A stretch of DNA of 64,000 nt from a virus (IMGVR_UViG_3300045944_000276:1-64000), one strand, 5' to 3'; counted from the first letter of the stretch, positions 49,906 to 59,588 are shown. Program-made: numbers and translations. The notes: generated by a model from the sequence alone, not told the origin.

Positions 49906-51146
49906 ATGTCCGTGCAAAAAGCATTCGCCTGATCTTTACGTGGGAGGGGGTTCAACGCTTCGAGTCCTTGCCAGGCGGCATCACCCCGCCCGAGCAGCGC
50001 GCGGCGCGTCGAGTGGCTGCGCAGTTGCTGCGCGCGCTCGAGTCGGGCACGTTTTCCTATCACGAGTTCTTCCCCGATTCGCCGAACGCAGGTGCAAGCG
50101 GCGAGCGCACGGTGCGCCACTACGGGGAGCTCTGGCACGCCTCCAAGGGCGCGCTCGCGGAAGCCACGCGCTACCAGTACCAGGGGGCGCTCGATTTCTG
50201 GTATGCGCAGCCGCTTGATCCGGGGCGGACGAGATTTCTCCTTGGAGATGCGGAGGTCACGCGCGTGCGCCACAGCCAGCTGGCCGCGCTCGTGGGGCGT
50301 CATCCATGGCCGTCAAACCGCATGATGAACAATCGACTGATACCGTTACGGGGGCTTTTCGAAATGGCATCCAAGGACTGCGGAGTATCCGATCCGTCCG
50401 ATGGCATCAAGGCCGGGCGCGTGCAGAAGGCGCCGCCCGATCCGTTGGACGGCGAGGAGCGCGAGATCATCCTGGCCGATCTGGCCGAGCACTATCAGCC
50501 AAACATCGTGAACTACTTCGAGTTCGCCTTCCTGACGGGGCTGCGCCCGGAGGAAGAGGTGGCGCTTCTGTGGCGCGACTACGAGGCGCGTCGCGGCTCG
50601 GTGCGCGTTGAGCGCGCGCGGAGCTTCCGGGGGCGGGTCAAGCCCACGAAGACCTACGAGGTCCGGGATCTCGAGTTGACCACCAGGGCGCGCGCCGTGC
50701 TCGAGCGCCAGCGCGTGCTGACCGGGAAGAGCGCCCACGGCCACATCTTCGAGAACCCGCAGACGGGGAACCCCTGGTATGACGGCCGGAGCCAGCGCGA
50801 GGAGTACTGGGATCGCGTCTTCGAGCGGGTCGGAATCCGCGCGCGCGTGCCCTACCAGACGCGCCACACGTACGCGACGCTCGCGCTGATGGGCGGGGTG
50901 AATCCCGCCTACATCGCGCGCCAGCTCGGGCACAAGAACACCAAGATGCTGTACGAGACCTACGCCAAGTGGATCGACGGCGCCGATCGCGGGCGCGAGC
51001 TGGCGAAACTGGAGGACGTGCACGGAGCCGTACCGGTGCGTGAGTACGTGCCGGTGCCGGCCGGGCGGCCGGCCAAGCCTGGCGCGAAGCGCTCAGATGC
51101 GAAGTTGAAACTCGTCCGCGGCGCGTTGAAGGGACCGAAGGATTGA
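49878..51146 (+). CDS. int: Tyrosine integrase with DUF3596 arm domain (prophage B), 422 aa
   Basis: N-terminal DUF3596-like arm-binding part (SIRLIFTWEGVQRFESLPG), central core-binding region, and catalytic domain: Arg in LTGLRPEEEVALLW, RHTYATLAL with Arg/His, His in QLGHKN and Tyr in LYETYAKW. Longer than and different from the A integrase. The ATTATGCC repeat cluster 0.7 kb downstream is its likely target. Confidence 0.92.
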   Translation: MGSRRTVKVDVRAKSIRLIFTWEGVQRFESLPGGITPPEQRAARRVAAQLLRALESGTFSYHEFFPDSPNAGASGERTVRHYGELWHASKGALAEATRYQYQGALDFWYAQPLDPGRTRFLLGDAEVTRVRHSQLAALVGRHPWPSNRMMNNRLIPLRGLFEMASKDCGVSDPSDGIKAGRVQKAPPDPLDGEEREIILADLAEHYQPNIVNYFEFAFLTGLRPEEEVALLWRDYEARRGSVRVERARSFRGRVKPTKTYEVRDLELTTRARAVLERQRVLTGKSAHGHIFENPQTGNPWYDGRSQREEYWDRVFERVGIRARVPYQTRHTYATLALMGGVNPAYIARQLGHKNTKMLYETYAKWIDGADRGRELAKLEDVHGAVPVREYVPVPAGRPAKPGAKRSDAKLKLVRGALKGPKD

Positions 51147-51148
51147 CG

Positions 51149-51538
51149 ATGAGTGAGCTGAAAGACCCGAAAACACTGGAAGCGATCGACAAGATACGCG
51201 CGATCCTCACCGAGTATGACCTATGGGGCTGCATAAGCGTATGTAGCACGACGCGCACGCACTGGGCCTACCACTTCGAGTCAAGCTGGTCTTGCCTGCA
51301 TTTCGACCCGGAAACCGGGGCGGCACGCGTACGCGCCAAGCGCGCCGACTTCCAGAGCGCCACTGGACAGCATTACGTCGTCGAACAGACGGTCGGCGCG
51401 ATCTTCAACACGCGCGATTACGCTGCGATGCTGTTCAAGCACATGGATATGATGGCCGAGCTGCTCGACAAGCAGGGGCTCGGCATCGAGCATCACCCAT
51501 TCCAAGACGTGCAATTCGTGCCGCCGAAGAAGCCCTGA
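51149..51538 (+). CDS. Hypothetical protein after integrase, 129 aa
   Basis: ATG three bases after the integrase stop. A helical front (LEAIDKIRAILTEYD), a beta middle with Trp/Cys (HWAYHFESSWSCLHF) and a helical HMDMMAELLDKQG. Not recognised. Absent after the A integrase. Confidence 0.55.
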   Translation: MSELKDPKTLEAIDKIRAILTEYDLWGCISVCSTTRTHWAYHFESSWSCLHFDPETGAARVRAKRADFQSATGQHYVVEQTVGAIFNTRDYAAMLFKHMDMMAELLDKQGLGIEHHPFQDVQFVPPKKP

Positions 51539-51556
51539 CGCGCGGCGCGCTGAAGG

Positions 51557-51811
51557 ATGAGACCCACTCGCAAGCTGACCGACAGCCGCTGCCAGTGCTC
51601 GGGCTGTAACGAGTATTTCAACTCCGATACCGCCTTCGACATGCACCGCACTGGTGAGTTTGGGAAAGACCGGCGTTGCATGACACCGGCTGAGATGTTG
51701 AAAGCCGGGATGGCCAAGAACGCGGACGATTGGTGGATCACCGAACCCTACGACGGATGGGCCAGGGAGCCGCGGGAGGACGCGCAGGACGCGTTGGAAG
51801 GCAACGGTTGA
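51557..51811 (+). CDS. Small Cys/His zinc-finger-like protein (prophage B), 84 aa
   Basis: Counterpart of 15273-15524: CQCSGC, FDMHRTGEFG, RRCMTPAEM, WWITEPYDG. GAAGG lies directly before ATG. Followed by a strong terminator. Confidence 0.65.
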   Translation: MRPTRKLTDSRCQCSGCNEYFNSDTAFDMHRTGEFGKDRRCMTPAEMLKAGMAKNADDWWITEPYDGWAREPREDAQDALEGNG

Positions 51812-51831
51812 GGGGTAGGTCTACCCGCACC

Positions 51832-51857
51832 GCCCGGACGCGCTCCGGGCTTTTTTT
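51832..51857 (+). terminator. Rho-independent terminator at the right end of prophage B
   Basis: GCCCGGA stem, CGCGC loop, TCCGGGC, then seven T. It ends the rightward early/integrase transcription before the att region. Confidence 0.88.
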
Positions 51858-51865
51858 CGCGGGCC

Positions 51866-52048
51866 ATTATGCCAGTATTATGCCAGACGCTCGTAAGTCA
51901 TTGATTTTATGGTAGGCGCGATTGGAATCGAATCATTAAATCAAGGACTTAGCGATATTTCCGGGTTATCGCTTCATAGATAAACAGGGATGTTCGACTA
52001 CCCCCGATAACCGGGTTTTTTTGGCCATTATGCCGGCCATTATGCCAG
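51866..52048. other. attP-like junction of prophages B and C with tRNA-like core
   Basis: ATTATGCCAG direct repeats at 51866-51875 and 51877-51886 on the left, and ATTATGCCGG at 52027-52036 and ATTATGCCAG at 52039-52048 on the right. Between them 51911-51933 reads, on the minus strand, TCCAATCGCGCCTACCA preceded by TTCGAT, which resembles the T-loop and acceptor end of a tRNA gene (tRNA-Val from memory), flanked by the inverted AAGTCATTGATTT (51895-51907) and AAATCAAGGACTT (51938-51950). Two arm pairs around one core fit a restored attP between tandem lysogens. Confidence 0.6.
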
Positions 52049-52074
52049 AGGGCCGATCGTTCCACGTGTAACCC

Positions 52075-52272
52075 TCACGGCTCCGGCCCGCCGGGCGCGA
52101 CGCGGTAGTGCTCGAGCTGGCCGTCGGGCTGGCACTGGTAGCTCGTCGTGACGGTGCGCTCGTAGGTGCAGGCGCCCTCGACCTTGAACCCGCTGCAGCC
52201 GGCGAGGATCATCAGGACGAACGCGATCCCGATCAGCACGAGCCCGAGCGCGACCACGTAACGGAACCACAT
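52075..52272 (-). CDS. Small lipoprotein at left end of prophage C, 65 aa
   Basis: Signal/transmembrane segment at about 5-23, lipobox ILAGC, then VEGACTYERTVTTSYQC as in 18037-18252. Last gene of the late operon, right beside the att region. Confidence 0.65.
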   Translation of the reverse strand: MWFRYVVALGLVLIGIAFVLMILAGCSGFKVEGACTYERTVTTSYQCQPDGQLEHYRVAPGGPEP

Positions 52273-52276
52273 TGGT

Positions 52277-52447
52277 TCACCCGGCGGGCGGCGGCGCGGG
52301 CGGTCCCGCCTTCACGATTTCCTGGCCTGTCAATTTCAACCAGAGCGCCAACGATTCGGCGAGCGGACGTTGCGCCAGAACTTGCGCCACGTATTCCACT
52401 TCCTGTTCCGTCATCGTCCCATTCGTTCCGTTCGGCTTGTCGCTCAT
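52277..52447 (-). CDS. Conserved small protein after tail fibre (prophage C), 56 aa
   Basis: Counterpart of 18236-18409 (EQEVEYVAQVLAQRPL, LALWLKLTGQEIV). ATG overlaps the fibre stop. Confidence 0.6.
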   Translation of the reverse strand: MSDKPNGTNGTMTEQEVEYVAQVLAQRPLAESLALWLKLTGQEIVKAGPPAPPPAG

Positions 52448-53565
52448 TGTTTCGCCTCTAGCGCCTTGATCCGCGCGATAAGTCTAGGGATCACGGAATT
52501 AATGCGTTGTTGCAGCCGGTGACTGTATACGGCGCGCGTGCCCTCTACCGTCGTCACCAGCGATTGATCGAGTGCTTCCAGCTCCTGCGCGATAACGTCG
52601 TCCGTTTCGTAGGTCGGATCGCTCACGTAGCTGAACCGTTTGAACTGCAACTGCTCGACGAACGCGGTGTAATCAGGCGAGGGAACGATGTTCTGTTTCA
52701 CGTTGGCATCGCTCCAGTTGGAGTTAGCAGACTGATTGTTATAGATGCCGCTGTTTGACATGACGCCAAACCTGTATCCCGCGCTGTTGGCACCCGTAAT
52801 GAAATTACAGGAACTATTATCGCCCACGCTCGGCAACATCAAATGAATTCCGTGACCACTAGTCGGCGCGCTGTTCCTGACGCGAAGCCCATACAAGCCG
52901 CCATCAACATTATTGTTGAATTCGTGCTCACTAACTCCGGCTGCTGGGGCCTGATTGCCCACCGCTTTGAACGCGCCGGTAGCGCGAAAGATTAAGAGCG
53001 TAGTGCCAAGATCATTGCCAGCGTCACCGAATCGGTTTAGCTGAAAATCGGAACCAGCATTGCCAGATGACTCAGCGTCGCCGTTCCCAAACATCATTCT
53101 CCAGCGCATTGAAGTGTTTGTATAACTGCGAATCTGACACGTTTTCCCGCTGCCATCATTCTGAATATCAATAAATGCGTGCCCGTTGCCGTTAGCCTTT
53201 AACGTCAGAAAGTTGGCAGCAATATTCATGGACCCCTGGCCGGACCTATAAATCCCCAATCCCGGCTCGCTCGCGAACGCAATCGACGGCGCGGCGAACG
53301 TGCCGTCAGGGAATCGCGACACGGAAACATTCGTCGTCGGATTGATCCCGCCGATGATCGTGTCGCCGGTCGCCGTCGCGAGTTTCAGTTTCCAATCCGA
53401 CGCGCTCGTCTGATCGACCCACAGCATACCTGGCGAAGCATAGGAGGGCCGCGCTGCGCCTGCATGGGTGGAGTGGACTGCAGTGCGCCACTGATTCAGG
53501 TCGGAGGCGAGCTGCGTCCCTGTCTTGACGTTGGGGTCGATGGTTCCGAAATCGAATTGACTCAT
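52444..53565 (-). CDS. Tail fibre with S74-type end (prophage C), 373 aa
   Basis: The first 80 residues match the fibre of B. The rest is different and shorter. The end has SDANVKQNI followed by a helical trimerisation tail (LQQRINSVIPRLIARIKALE), an S74-like chaperone of another subtype. It implies a different receptor from B. DNA composition in the variable part is richer in AT. Confidence 0.78.
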   Translation of the reverse strand: MSQFDFGTIDPNVKTGTQLASDLNQWRTAVHSTHAGAARPSYASPGMLWVDQTSASDWKLKLATATGDTIIGGINPTTNVSVSRFPDGTFAAPSIAFASEPGLGIYRSGQGSMNIAANFLTLKANGNGHAFIDIQNDGSGKTCQIRSYTNTSMRWRMMFGNGDAESSGNAGSDFQLNRFGDAGNDLGTTLLIFRATGAFKAVGNQAPAAGVSEHEFNNNVDGGLYGLRVRNSAPTSGHGIHLMLPSVGDNSSCNFITGANSAGYRFGVMSNSGIYNNQSANSNWSDANVKQNIVPSPDYTAFVEQLQFKRFSYVSDPTYETDDVIAQELEALDQSLVTTVEGTRAVYSHRLQQRINSVIPRLIARIKALEAKQ

Positions 53566-56500
53566 GCTGCTCTCCTTGTGATGACGCGCTGTGCAGCCCC
53601 TCGCGTGCCCCTGCGTGTCAGCGCATCTATCACGCGTGTTGACTCCATGCCATAGCCCTTCGCGAGCCAGTCGAACTGGCGCGCAACCGATCCCGCGCCG
53701 TTGAAGAACTCGAGATCGAAGCCGTTACGGTCGGCGTTGCTGATGACGTGCCGATCCCCAACGCTCACGTTGTCGCCAGTGATCCCGAGCGCCGGGCGCT
53801 CCTTGAATGCAGGCTGATAGAGGATGCGCATCCCGCCGGCAGGACAGTGCACATCGTATTGACCGTCCACGCGGTCGGTCATGTCGATGTCGATCTGCGC
53901 CCCGCCGATTAACGCGCCCACGTCGGCGACGACATCCGGCCCGATGTATTCCGCGATCAGGCGAAACTGGAATTGCTGCCCGATGTAGTCGCCGACCTGG
54001 AAGCGCCGCCAGGCCCCGAAGTTGGCCTCCCCCACGCCGATCGGATCGGCGCTCGCCAGTGGCTCCCAATCGGACATCGTGCCCTCGACCGTCACCCAGC
54101 GGATCTCGTGCCACACGTCCACGAGCTCGGCAATCGATTCGACCGTGCCCGAGTCGAGGACGACCGAGCCGCCGATCGGCGCCGCCGCCGCCAACGGAAT
54201 CCAGAATGCCATCGTGGAATTCGCGCTCACCGCACCGCCCGTGATCTTGGAAGTGAAGCGCGTCTGAAAGATCGCGCCCCCGTCGTAGATGTCGGCGTAG
54301 TAATACTCCGCGCGCCGCACGTATTCGCCTGGCGTCGTCTGCACCGTCTCGAGCGCGCCGTCCGTCACCTTGAAATTGCTCTTGATCCCGTGCCAGCCCT
54401 CCGGCTTGTCGTCCCACGTATCGATCACGTTCAACTGCCAGATGTTCTCCCCCGGCGTGAACGAGCTCGCGAACTCGTCCGAGCGGTTGCCGCTCGTATC
54501 GATCGTCTTGATGTAATACGTCCCCAGCCTGCTCGGGACATCCATGGAGCGCGTCGGGTAAGCGATCTGCGGCGCGAGGAGCGTCGATGCGCCATAGGCC
54601 GCGCCAGCGACGCGCGGGTCGTAGCGCACCTCGTAGAAGTCCACGTCCGGGTTGTCCGGATGCTCCCAGTTGAGCGTGATGGTGTCGCGCTTGAGATCGA
54701 GCTCGAACATCGGCGGCGCGCTGGGCTTGGTGAAGTCCCCGATCAGGTTGTCGCACGTCGCGGGCGTCTCGTAGATCGTGCGCTTCGCGCCGAAGGCGTT
54801 GACGCCGAGCACCCACACGCAGAAATGCGTCCCCGGATACGAGCGCAGCACGGAGAGATCCACGTCCTGCAGCCATTGCATGTTCGGCGCATTGGAGCGC
54901 CCGAGCAGGAACGGCGTGCCGCCCTCGTGAAGATCCCACGCCACCCAGACCTCGTAGGTAACAGCCGTGGGCGCTACGTAGTCGCGCCAATCGAATGACA
55001 CAGTGAGCAGCGGGCGACGGTTCGCGTAGACGATCTTCTGCAGCACCGTGACGCGCGATATCGCTGGCGGCGCAATCAGCGACAGGTCCGAATCGACTAC
55101 CGGATCGTAGGGCGGGATCGCGCCCGTGTCCGCGCCGTGGATCGCCGCGCCCGCGTAGGGAACGAGCGTCAACGAGGCCGCCAGGTCCGGCTGCGGGTTG
55201 ATCGCCGCGACCAGGAACGGATAGGTCACGCGCGACATCTCTCCCCAGACATGGAGATCCCCGATCTCGACGTTCCCGATCGGAACGGCCGGCCGCACGG
55301 TGTAGGGATCGATCTGCTCGGCAAACTGCCCCTGCTGGATGACGCCAGCGATCGAGCGCATCGTGAAGCCGTAGGCGCCCGGATTCCCGCCGAAGTCCAC
55401 GGGCTCGGTCAGCGTCCACTGAACGGCGACGTTCCCGCTGTAGACGACATCCTTGATGCGCGAGGGGAGTCCGCCGAGCATCGGCACGTCGTGCGCGACG
55501 TGAACGAGATCGCCGCGCGTGCAGATCAAGTTCTCCAGGTCCACGTCGAGCGTCCACGTCTCCTGGCGATGGATGGCCTGCGCCATGCGGTAGCGCGCGT
55601 CGCACCAGACCTGGTAGTCGCGCGTGACGCCGGGGAACTCGATCTGCTCGAATACGGCTGCGTTGCTGAAGTCATAGCCGTCGTTGTAGACGACGAACTC
55701 CTCGATCTTCCAGGTGTGCCGGTTCATGAACTTCGCGCGGAAGCCGTGCGGCGCCTCGATGAAGGTGCGCGTCCCGCTGAAGCTTCTGGAGTTGTGCGGC
55801 GTGAATACCTGCACAGGCGTGGACTTCGGCTGATCGATGATGACGCGCAGCTTCCCGTCGCCGGGCGTAAGCGTCGCGCGCCCGCTCGCCGTGATCGTCT
55901 GGGCCAGAGCGAAGATCGTCGTGTTGTAATCGACGACGTGATCGAACTTGGCGCGCATCTGTCCCGTCGCCGGGTGCGTGGAGTCGCAGTAGTCGGCCCA
56001 GTCGATGAAGCTCTGCCAGTCGATCTTGGCGTCCGCTATGGGGCGCTTGTTCATCTTCCCGCGCAGCACCTCGAGCAGACACCAGGCGGGATTGTTGGAG
56101 ATTTCGTAGCGCCACGCCCCGGCCCGATAGACCGTGAGATACGACTGCGCGAAGCACGAGAGCTCCTCCAGGACGCCGCTCACCTGGTCGTTGGCCTTCA
56201 CGCGGAGCTCGAGGAGCGTGTGCTCGTTTCGCAGGTTGATGGTGGGCACGTTGCCGAGGATCGTCGTCACGCTCGCGAGCAGCATGTCGCCGTAGGTCGT
56301 GCGGTCGTCGCCGGCCCCCATCGTCTGCATGGCGCGGATGGAGTAACGCTTGCCACCTACCCATGAATCGTAGACCGGGCGCACCGAGACCGAGAGCGCC
56401 AGTTGCTGGATGCGCGAGTCGCGGACCTCGTAGGCGCCGCTGGTATCGTAGAGCGTGACCAGAGGCGGCGATGCGTATGTTTCGCTCTCCCCTCCGTCCT

Positions 56501-57878
56501 CGCCCGTCGTAACGAGCCATACCTGCGTGATGATTTCCGTCTGCAGCGGCGGCGAGATACTGTGCGACTGTGCCGTGGTCGTCACCGTGCCGTTCACGGT
56601 ATAGGTCGTGCCGTTGTGGGCGAACTTCGACCCGTAAGGCATCGTGATGCTGGTCGAGCGCAGCACGAGCGATGTCGCGCCGACCGGGTAGCCGTCCGTT
56701 TTCGTATAGGTGCGTTGCCTGACTATGCGCGGCCCCACGCGCGGCACGCGCAGGTCGCCGCCTTGTCCATCGTCCGGCGGGCCTCCCCAGTTGCCCTCGG
56801 AGTCGTCCGGATTCGGTGAGGAGCCGTCATAGTCGGAACGCAACTGCTGCCCGCCACTGACTTCGGCATTCGCTCCCGATGGCTGATTGATCGGGCGCGA
56901 ACTCCACCACTGATAGGCGCCCTCGACCGGTCGCCAGTTCTCCTGTCCGTAGTCGGCATACTGCAGATGGAACTTGACGATGTTCTGAAGAGTCGCGCCG
57001 GTATTCTGGTCGATCGCCGCGATGCCGGTCGGAAACAGGAACGTAACGATGAAGTAGCCGGCGTCGATGACGGTATCGACCTGACTCCACGCCGAGCTCG
57101 AGAGCTTCAGGTTATAGGCGTCGTCGTGACGCGCGCCCCAATACCAGGAGAGGGTCGGCGTCTTGGTGTTGCGGTGAACGTTGTAGCTCGCATTCTGGAA
57201 GTAGCCGATGTGCGAGGCGCCGATGCGAACATCGGACACTTCGTAGTCGCCCGCCCCGATGTCGTAGAGCGTCGTCATGTATTGATCGTCGCCGTAGACC
57301 TCCACGATCGGGCGGCCGACGACAGTGGGCCAGATGCGGTGCGTCCCGAAGATCCGGCGCACCGGGCCGAACGGGTCGATCAGGTTCGACTGTCCCTGCA
57401 GCGAGTAAGTCGGCGAGGCGCCCGCACTGCTGGTCGATGCGCTCGCGGCAGAGATCGACGGCTGCGAGGGCTTGAAGAGCGCGCCCAACGCCAGGTTAGC
57501 GACCATGCCGATGCCGGCGGCGAGCACCTGTCCGTAGGTGACCCCGAACGCGATCGTTGTGCCTGCCGATGCCCCGAGTATCGCGCCCGCCGCGACCGGA
57601 GCGACGACTGCAATCGCAATCGAGGCGATCAACGCCAGCGCGTTCTTCTTCCCGCCCCCGCCCTTGCCGGGGACGATGGCAACGATGACGGTCGTGTGCT
57701 CCTTGGGCGTGACGCTCGGCCACCACTCGCGCGGGACATCGACGCCGTTCACGGTGACGACGATGAACTCGTGGTCGATCGCGGGCGCGAAGGCCTCCAC
57801 CAGGTCAGCGCACGTCTTGCCCTCTTCGGCGAAGCCGCGCGAGCGCCGCCGGTCGAGCCGCTGCGTCAGAACTTCCAT
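53562..57878 (-). CDS. Central tail hub/tip protein, I-J-like fusion (prophage C), 1438 aa
   Basis: Matches 19872-24203 throughout, including the gpI-like start, the hydrophobic part at about 78-125 and the fibronectin-like module. Most differences fall at about residues 330-480 and in the beta segments near the tail of the protein. Confidence 0.88.
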   Translation of the reverse strand: MEVLTQRLDRRRSRGFAEEGKTCADLVEAFAPAIDHEFIVVTVNGVDVPREWWPSVTPKEHTTVIVAIVPGKGGGGKKNALALIASIAIAVVAPVAAGAILGASAGTTIAFGVTYGQVLAAGIGMVANLALGALFKPSQPSISAASASTSSAGASPTYSLQGQSNLIDPFGPVRRIFGTHRIWPTVVGRPIVEVYGDDQYMTTLYDIGAGDYEVSDVRIGASHIGYFQNASYNVHRNTKTPTLSWYWGARHDDAYNLKLSSSAWSQVDTVIDAGYFIVTFLFPTGIAAIDQNTGATLQNIVKFHLQYADYGQENWRPVEGAYQWWSSRPINQPSGANAEVSGGQQLRSDYDGSSPNPDDSEGNWGGPPDDGQGGDLRVPRVGPRIVRQRTYTKTDGYPVGATSLVLRSTSITMPYGSKFAHNGTTYTVNGTVTTTAQSHSISPPLQTEIITQVWLVTTGEDGGESETYASPPLVTLYDTSGAYEVRDSRIQQLALSVSVRPVYDSWVGGKRYSIRAMQTMGAGDDRTTYGDMLLASVTTILGNVPTINLRNEHTLLELRVKANDQVSGVLEELSCFAQSYLTVYRAGAWRYEISNNPAWCLLEVLRGKMNKRPIADAKIDWQSFIDWADYCDSTHPATGQMRAKFDHVVDYNTTIFALAQTITASGRATLTPGDGKLRVIIDQPKSTPVQVFTPHNSRSFSGTRTFIEAPHGFRAKFMNRHTWKIEEFVVYNDGYDFSNAAVFEQIEFPGVTRDYQVWCDARYRMAQAIHRQETWTLDVDLENLICTRGDLVHVAHDVPMLGGLPSRIKDVVYSGNVAVQWTLTEPVDFGGNPGAYGFTMRSIAGVIQQGQFAEQIDPYTVRPAVPIGNVEIGDLHVWGEMSRVTYPFLVAAINPQPDLAASLTLVPYAGAAIHGADTGAIPPYDPVVDSDLSLIAPPAISRVTVLQKIVYANRRPLLTVSFDWRDYVAPTAVTYEVWVAWDLHEGGTPFLLGRSNAPNMQWLQDVDLSVLRSYPGTHFCVWVLGVNAFGAKRTIYETPATCDNLIGDFTKPSAPPMFELDLKRDTITLNWEHPDNPDVDFYEVRYDPRVAGAAYGASTLLAPQIAYPTRSMDVPSRLGTYYIKTIDTSGNRSDEFASSFTPGENIWQLNVIDTWDDKPEGWHGIKSNFKVTDGALETVQTTPGEYVRRAEYYYADIYDGGAIFQTRFTSKITGGAVSANSTMAFWIPLAAAAPIGGSVVLDSGTVESIAELVDVWHEIRWVTVEGTMSDWEPLASADPIGVGEANFGAWRRFQVGDYIGQQFQFRLIAEYIGPDVVADVGALIGGAQIDIDMTDRVDGQYDVHCPAGGMRILYQPAFKERPALGITGDNVSVGDRHVISNADRNGFDLEFFNGAGSVARQFDWLAKGYGMESTRVIDALTRRGTRGAAQRVITRRAA

Positions 57879-58264
57879 CGGTAGGCGCCGTAGAAACGGT
57901 CGCGCCAGCGCAGCGACGATACCGGCTCGATGACCGAGCCGTGGCCTTCGTCGGTGTGCAGCATCTGCCCGTCGTCCAGACAGATCGCCGTGTGCCAGGG
58001 CGAACGCGTGATGCGGAATACCAGAACGTCACCGTATGCCGGCGGCTCGACCGGATTCCAGTCGGGGATCGCGCGCACGATGGCACCGCTCGCCTCCACG
58101 ATGCTGAGAGAGGAGCGGTAGAACGCCATGTAGTCGGGGATCGTCTTCCCGAGCTCCTCGCGGTAGAAGAGGCGCACGAGCTGCCAGCAGTCGAGCCCGG
58201 TCTCGGGATCGCTTCCCTTGTCGCGATACGGTATGCCGACGTAGCGGGCAAGGTCGCGCATCAT
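57866..58264 (-). CDS. NlpC/P60 tail-tip peptidase, lambda K-like (prophage C), 132 aa
   Basis: Cys in GLDCWQLVR and His in WHTAICLDDG. Same length as the B copy. Its ATG now overlaps the stop of the inserted HNH gene instead of the DUF1833 gene. Confidence 0.85.
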   Translation of the reverse strand: MMRDLARYVGIPYRDKGSDPETGLDCWQLVRLFYREELGKTIPDYMAFYRSSLSIVEASGAIVRAIPDWNPVEPPAYGDVLVFRITRSPWHTAICLDDGQMLHTDEGHGSVIEPVSSLRWRDRFYGAYRWKF

Positions 58265-58755
58265 CGTCCGTGCCGTGACGTGAACCCATGCTGCGCTTCC
58301 GCCGACTTGCGGGCGCAGCAGGCTTCAAAGTAATCGGGATAGGTGCCAATGTAGACCGTGTGATTGTTCAGGCTCACATGTGCCCGCCACGATTTTCCCT
58401 TTCTGTGAACCCCACAGATGCCGCTGCCGTTCCCACGCGGGACATTGCGCATGTTTAGTTCCTGCGGAACCACGCGCAGATTCTCGATGCGGTTGTCGGC
58501 TCTGTCGCCGTTGATGTGATCGATCTGATATCCCTTTGGGATAGCTCCGTGATGCATCGTCCAGACGACGCGATGAACTAACACCAATCCTCCGAACTCT
58601 TTGACTCCCACTACGAGATAGCCGCCGCCGTGCGGAGTGCGCACCTGCCGTCCAATCCAAATGCCCCTGCGCGACACCTTCCAGAACAGCCTGCCATCGC
58701 GATACTCGAACAGTTCGAGCGCCAGTTGTTGATCGATATGCTTGGCCGTTTTCAT
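58261..58755 (-). CDS. HNH homing endonuclease with AP2-like domain, 164 aa
   Basis: HNH core VLVHRVVWTMHHG, IDHINGDRADNRIENLRVV (about residues 60-105), then a C-terminal AP2-like DNA-binding part (GVHRKGKSWRAHVSLNNHTVYIGTY). Lies between the DUF1833 and NlpC genes, which in B overlap directly (24586-24589). The HNH stop recreates the ATGA overlap with the NlpC start. Confidence 0.9.
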   Translation of the reverse strand: MKTAKHIDQQLALELFEYRDGRLFWKVSRRGIWIGRQVRTPHGGGYLVVGVKEFGGLVLVHRVVWTMHHGAIPKGYQIDHINGDRADNRIENLRVVPQELNMRNVPRGNGSGICGVHRKGKSWRAHVSLNNHTVYIGTYPDYFEACCARKSAEAQHGFTSRHGR

Positions 58756-58758
58756 GGG

Positions 58759-59235
58759 TTACGCGAACACCGAAGGGAATTGGCTCGGGTCATAACTATC
58801 CGCAGGCCATGGGGCGTTGAGCAAATCCCCGCTGATGAGCCGCCCGCTGATCGACTGCATGTCGTAGGTGATGTCCATGATCGTCATGTCGAGGAGGCTC
58901 ATCTCGATCACGTTCGGCTGCGTCGAGAGCACCACATACACGTCGAGCGTCGGCGCGCTGGGGAGTCCCCGGATCACCTCGATCAGGGCGCGGTTCACGT
59001 TGTCGAAGCGGACCTCCACGCTCGGATTCGTCTGTCCGTCATCAACCGCGAGCGTGAGATCGAACGGATACCCGACCCAGGTGTGACCGAGCGCGACAAC
59101 ATCGGTCGTGTTATTGACGAAGCGATGCGGCGTATCCAGCTCCGGGTGCTGGATATGGACCAGGACGAACCACGCCGCCCCGGTCGAGAGCGAGTTGAGC
59201 GACAGGACTGCCTGCGCGGAGAGCGTGCGGCTCAC
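58759..59235 (-). CDS. Minor tail protein, DUF1833/lambda L-like (prophage C), 158 aa
   Basis: Same protein as 24586-25059, GTG start at 59235 overlapping the gpM-like stop. It is followed by the inserted HNH gene. Confidence 0.78.
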   Translation of the reverse strand: MSRTLSAQAVLSLNSLSTGAAWFVLVHIQHPELDTPHRFVNNTTDVVALGHTWVGYPFDLTLAVDDGQTNPSVEVRFDNVNRALIEVIRGLPSAPTLDVYVVLSTQPNVIEMSLLDMTIMDITYDMQSISGRLISGDLLNAPWPADSYDPSQFPSVFA

Positions 59236-59588
59236 GGCAGCGCCTCGAGCCGGAACGCCGCGCGCCAGGCGATGCCGAGCGCGGAGAACTGCGGCGGCGA
59301 GGCGAAGCGGAACGAGGTCGCGACGCCCGTGATCGGGTGCGCCATCAGGATCGTGTCGGTGCCGCCCTGGCAGATGACGTAGTAGAAGTCGCGAAGCTCC
59401 GCATACTCGGCGGCATTCCGGAGCACGATATTGCACTCGTAGGTGCGCACCGGGTTCAAGAACCGCCGGCGCACCTTCGGCGGACCGGTGTCCATGTCGG
59501 TGCGGATCGTGACTTCCTGCGGGCTCTCGCTGAAGGCGTCGGAGGTGAACGCCTCGCTGATGCCGGGCGGCCAGGGGTTATTTGGCAT
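59232..59588 (-). CDS. Minor tail protein, lambda M-like (prophage C), 118 aa
   Basis: Nearly identical to 25056-25412. Placed between the tape measure and DUF1833 genes. Confidence 0.72.
   Translation of the reverse strand: MPNNPWPPGISEAFTSDAFSESPQEVTIRTDMDTGPPKVRRRFLNPVRTYECNIVLRNAAEYAELRDFYYVICQGGTDTILMAHPITGVATSFRFASPPQFSALGIAWRAAFRLEALP

Noticed and set aside
51895-51950. A tRNA gene at the B/C junction
   Set aside because: Only the T-loop and acceptor end resemble a tRNA. No anticodon or D arm follows, so it is an attachment-site remnant at most.
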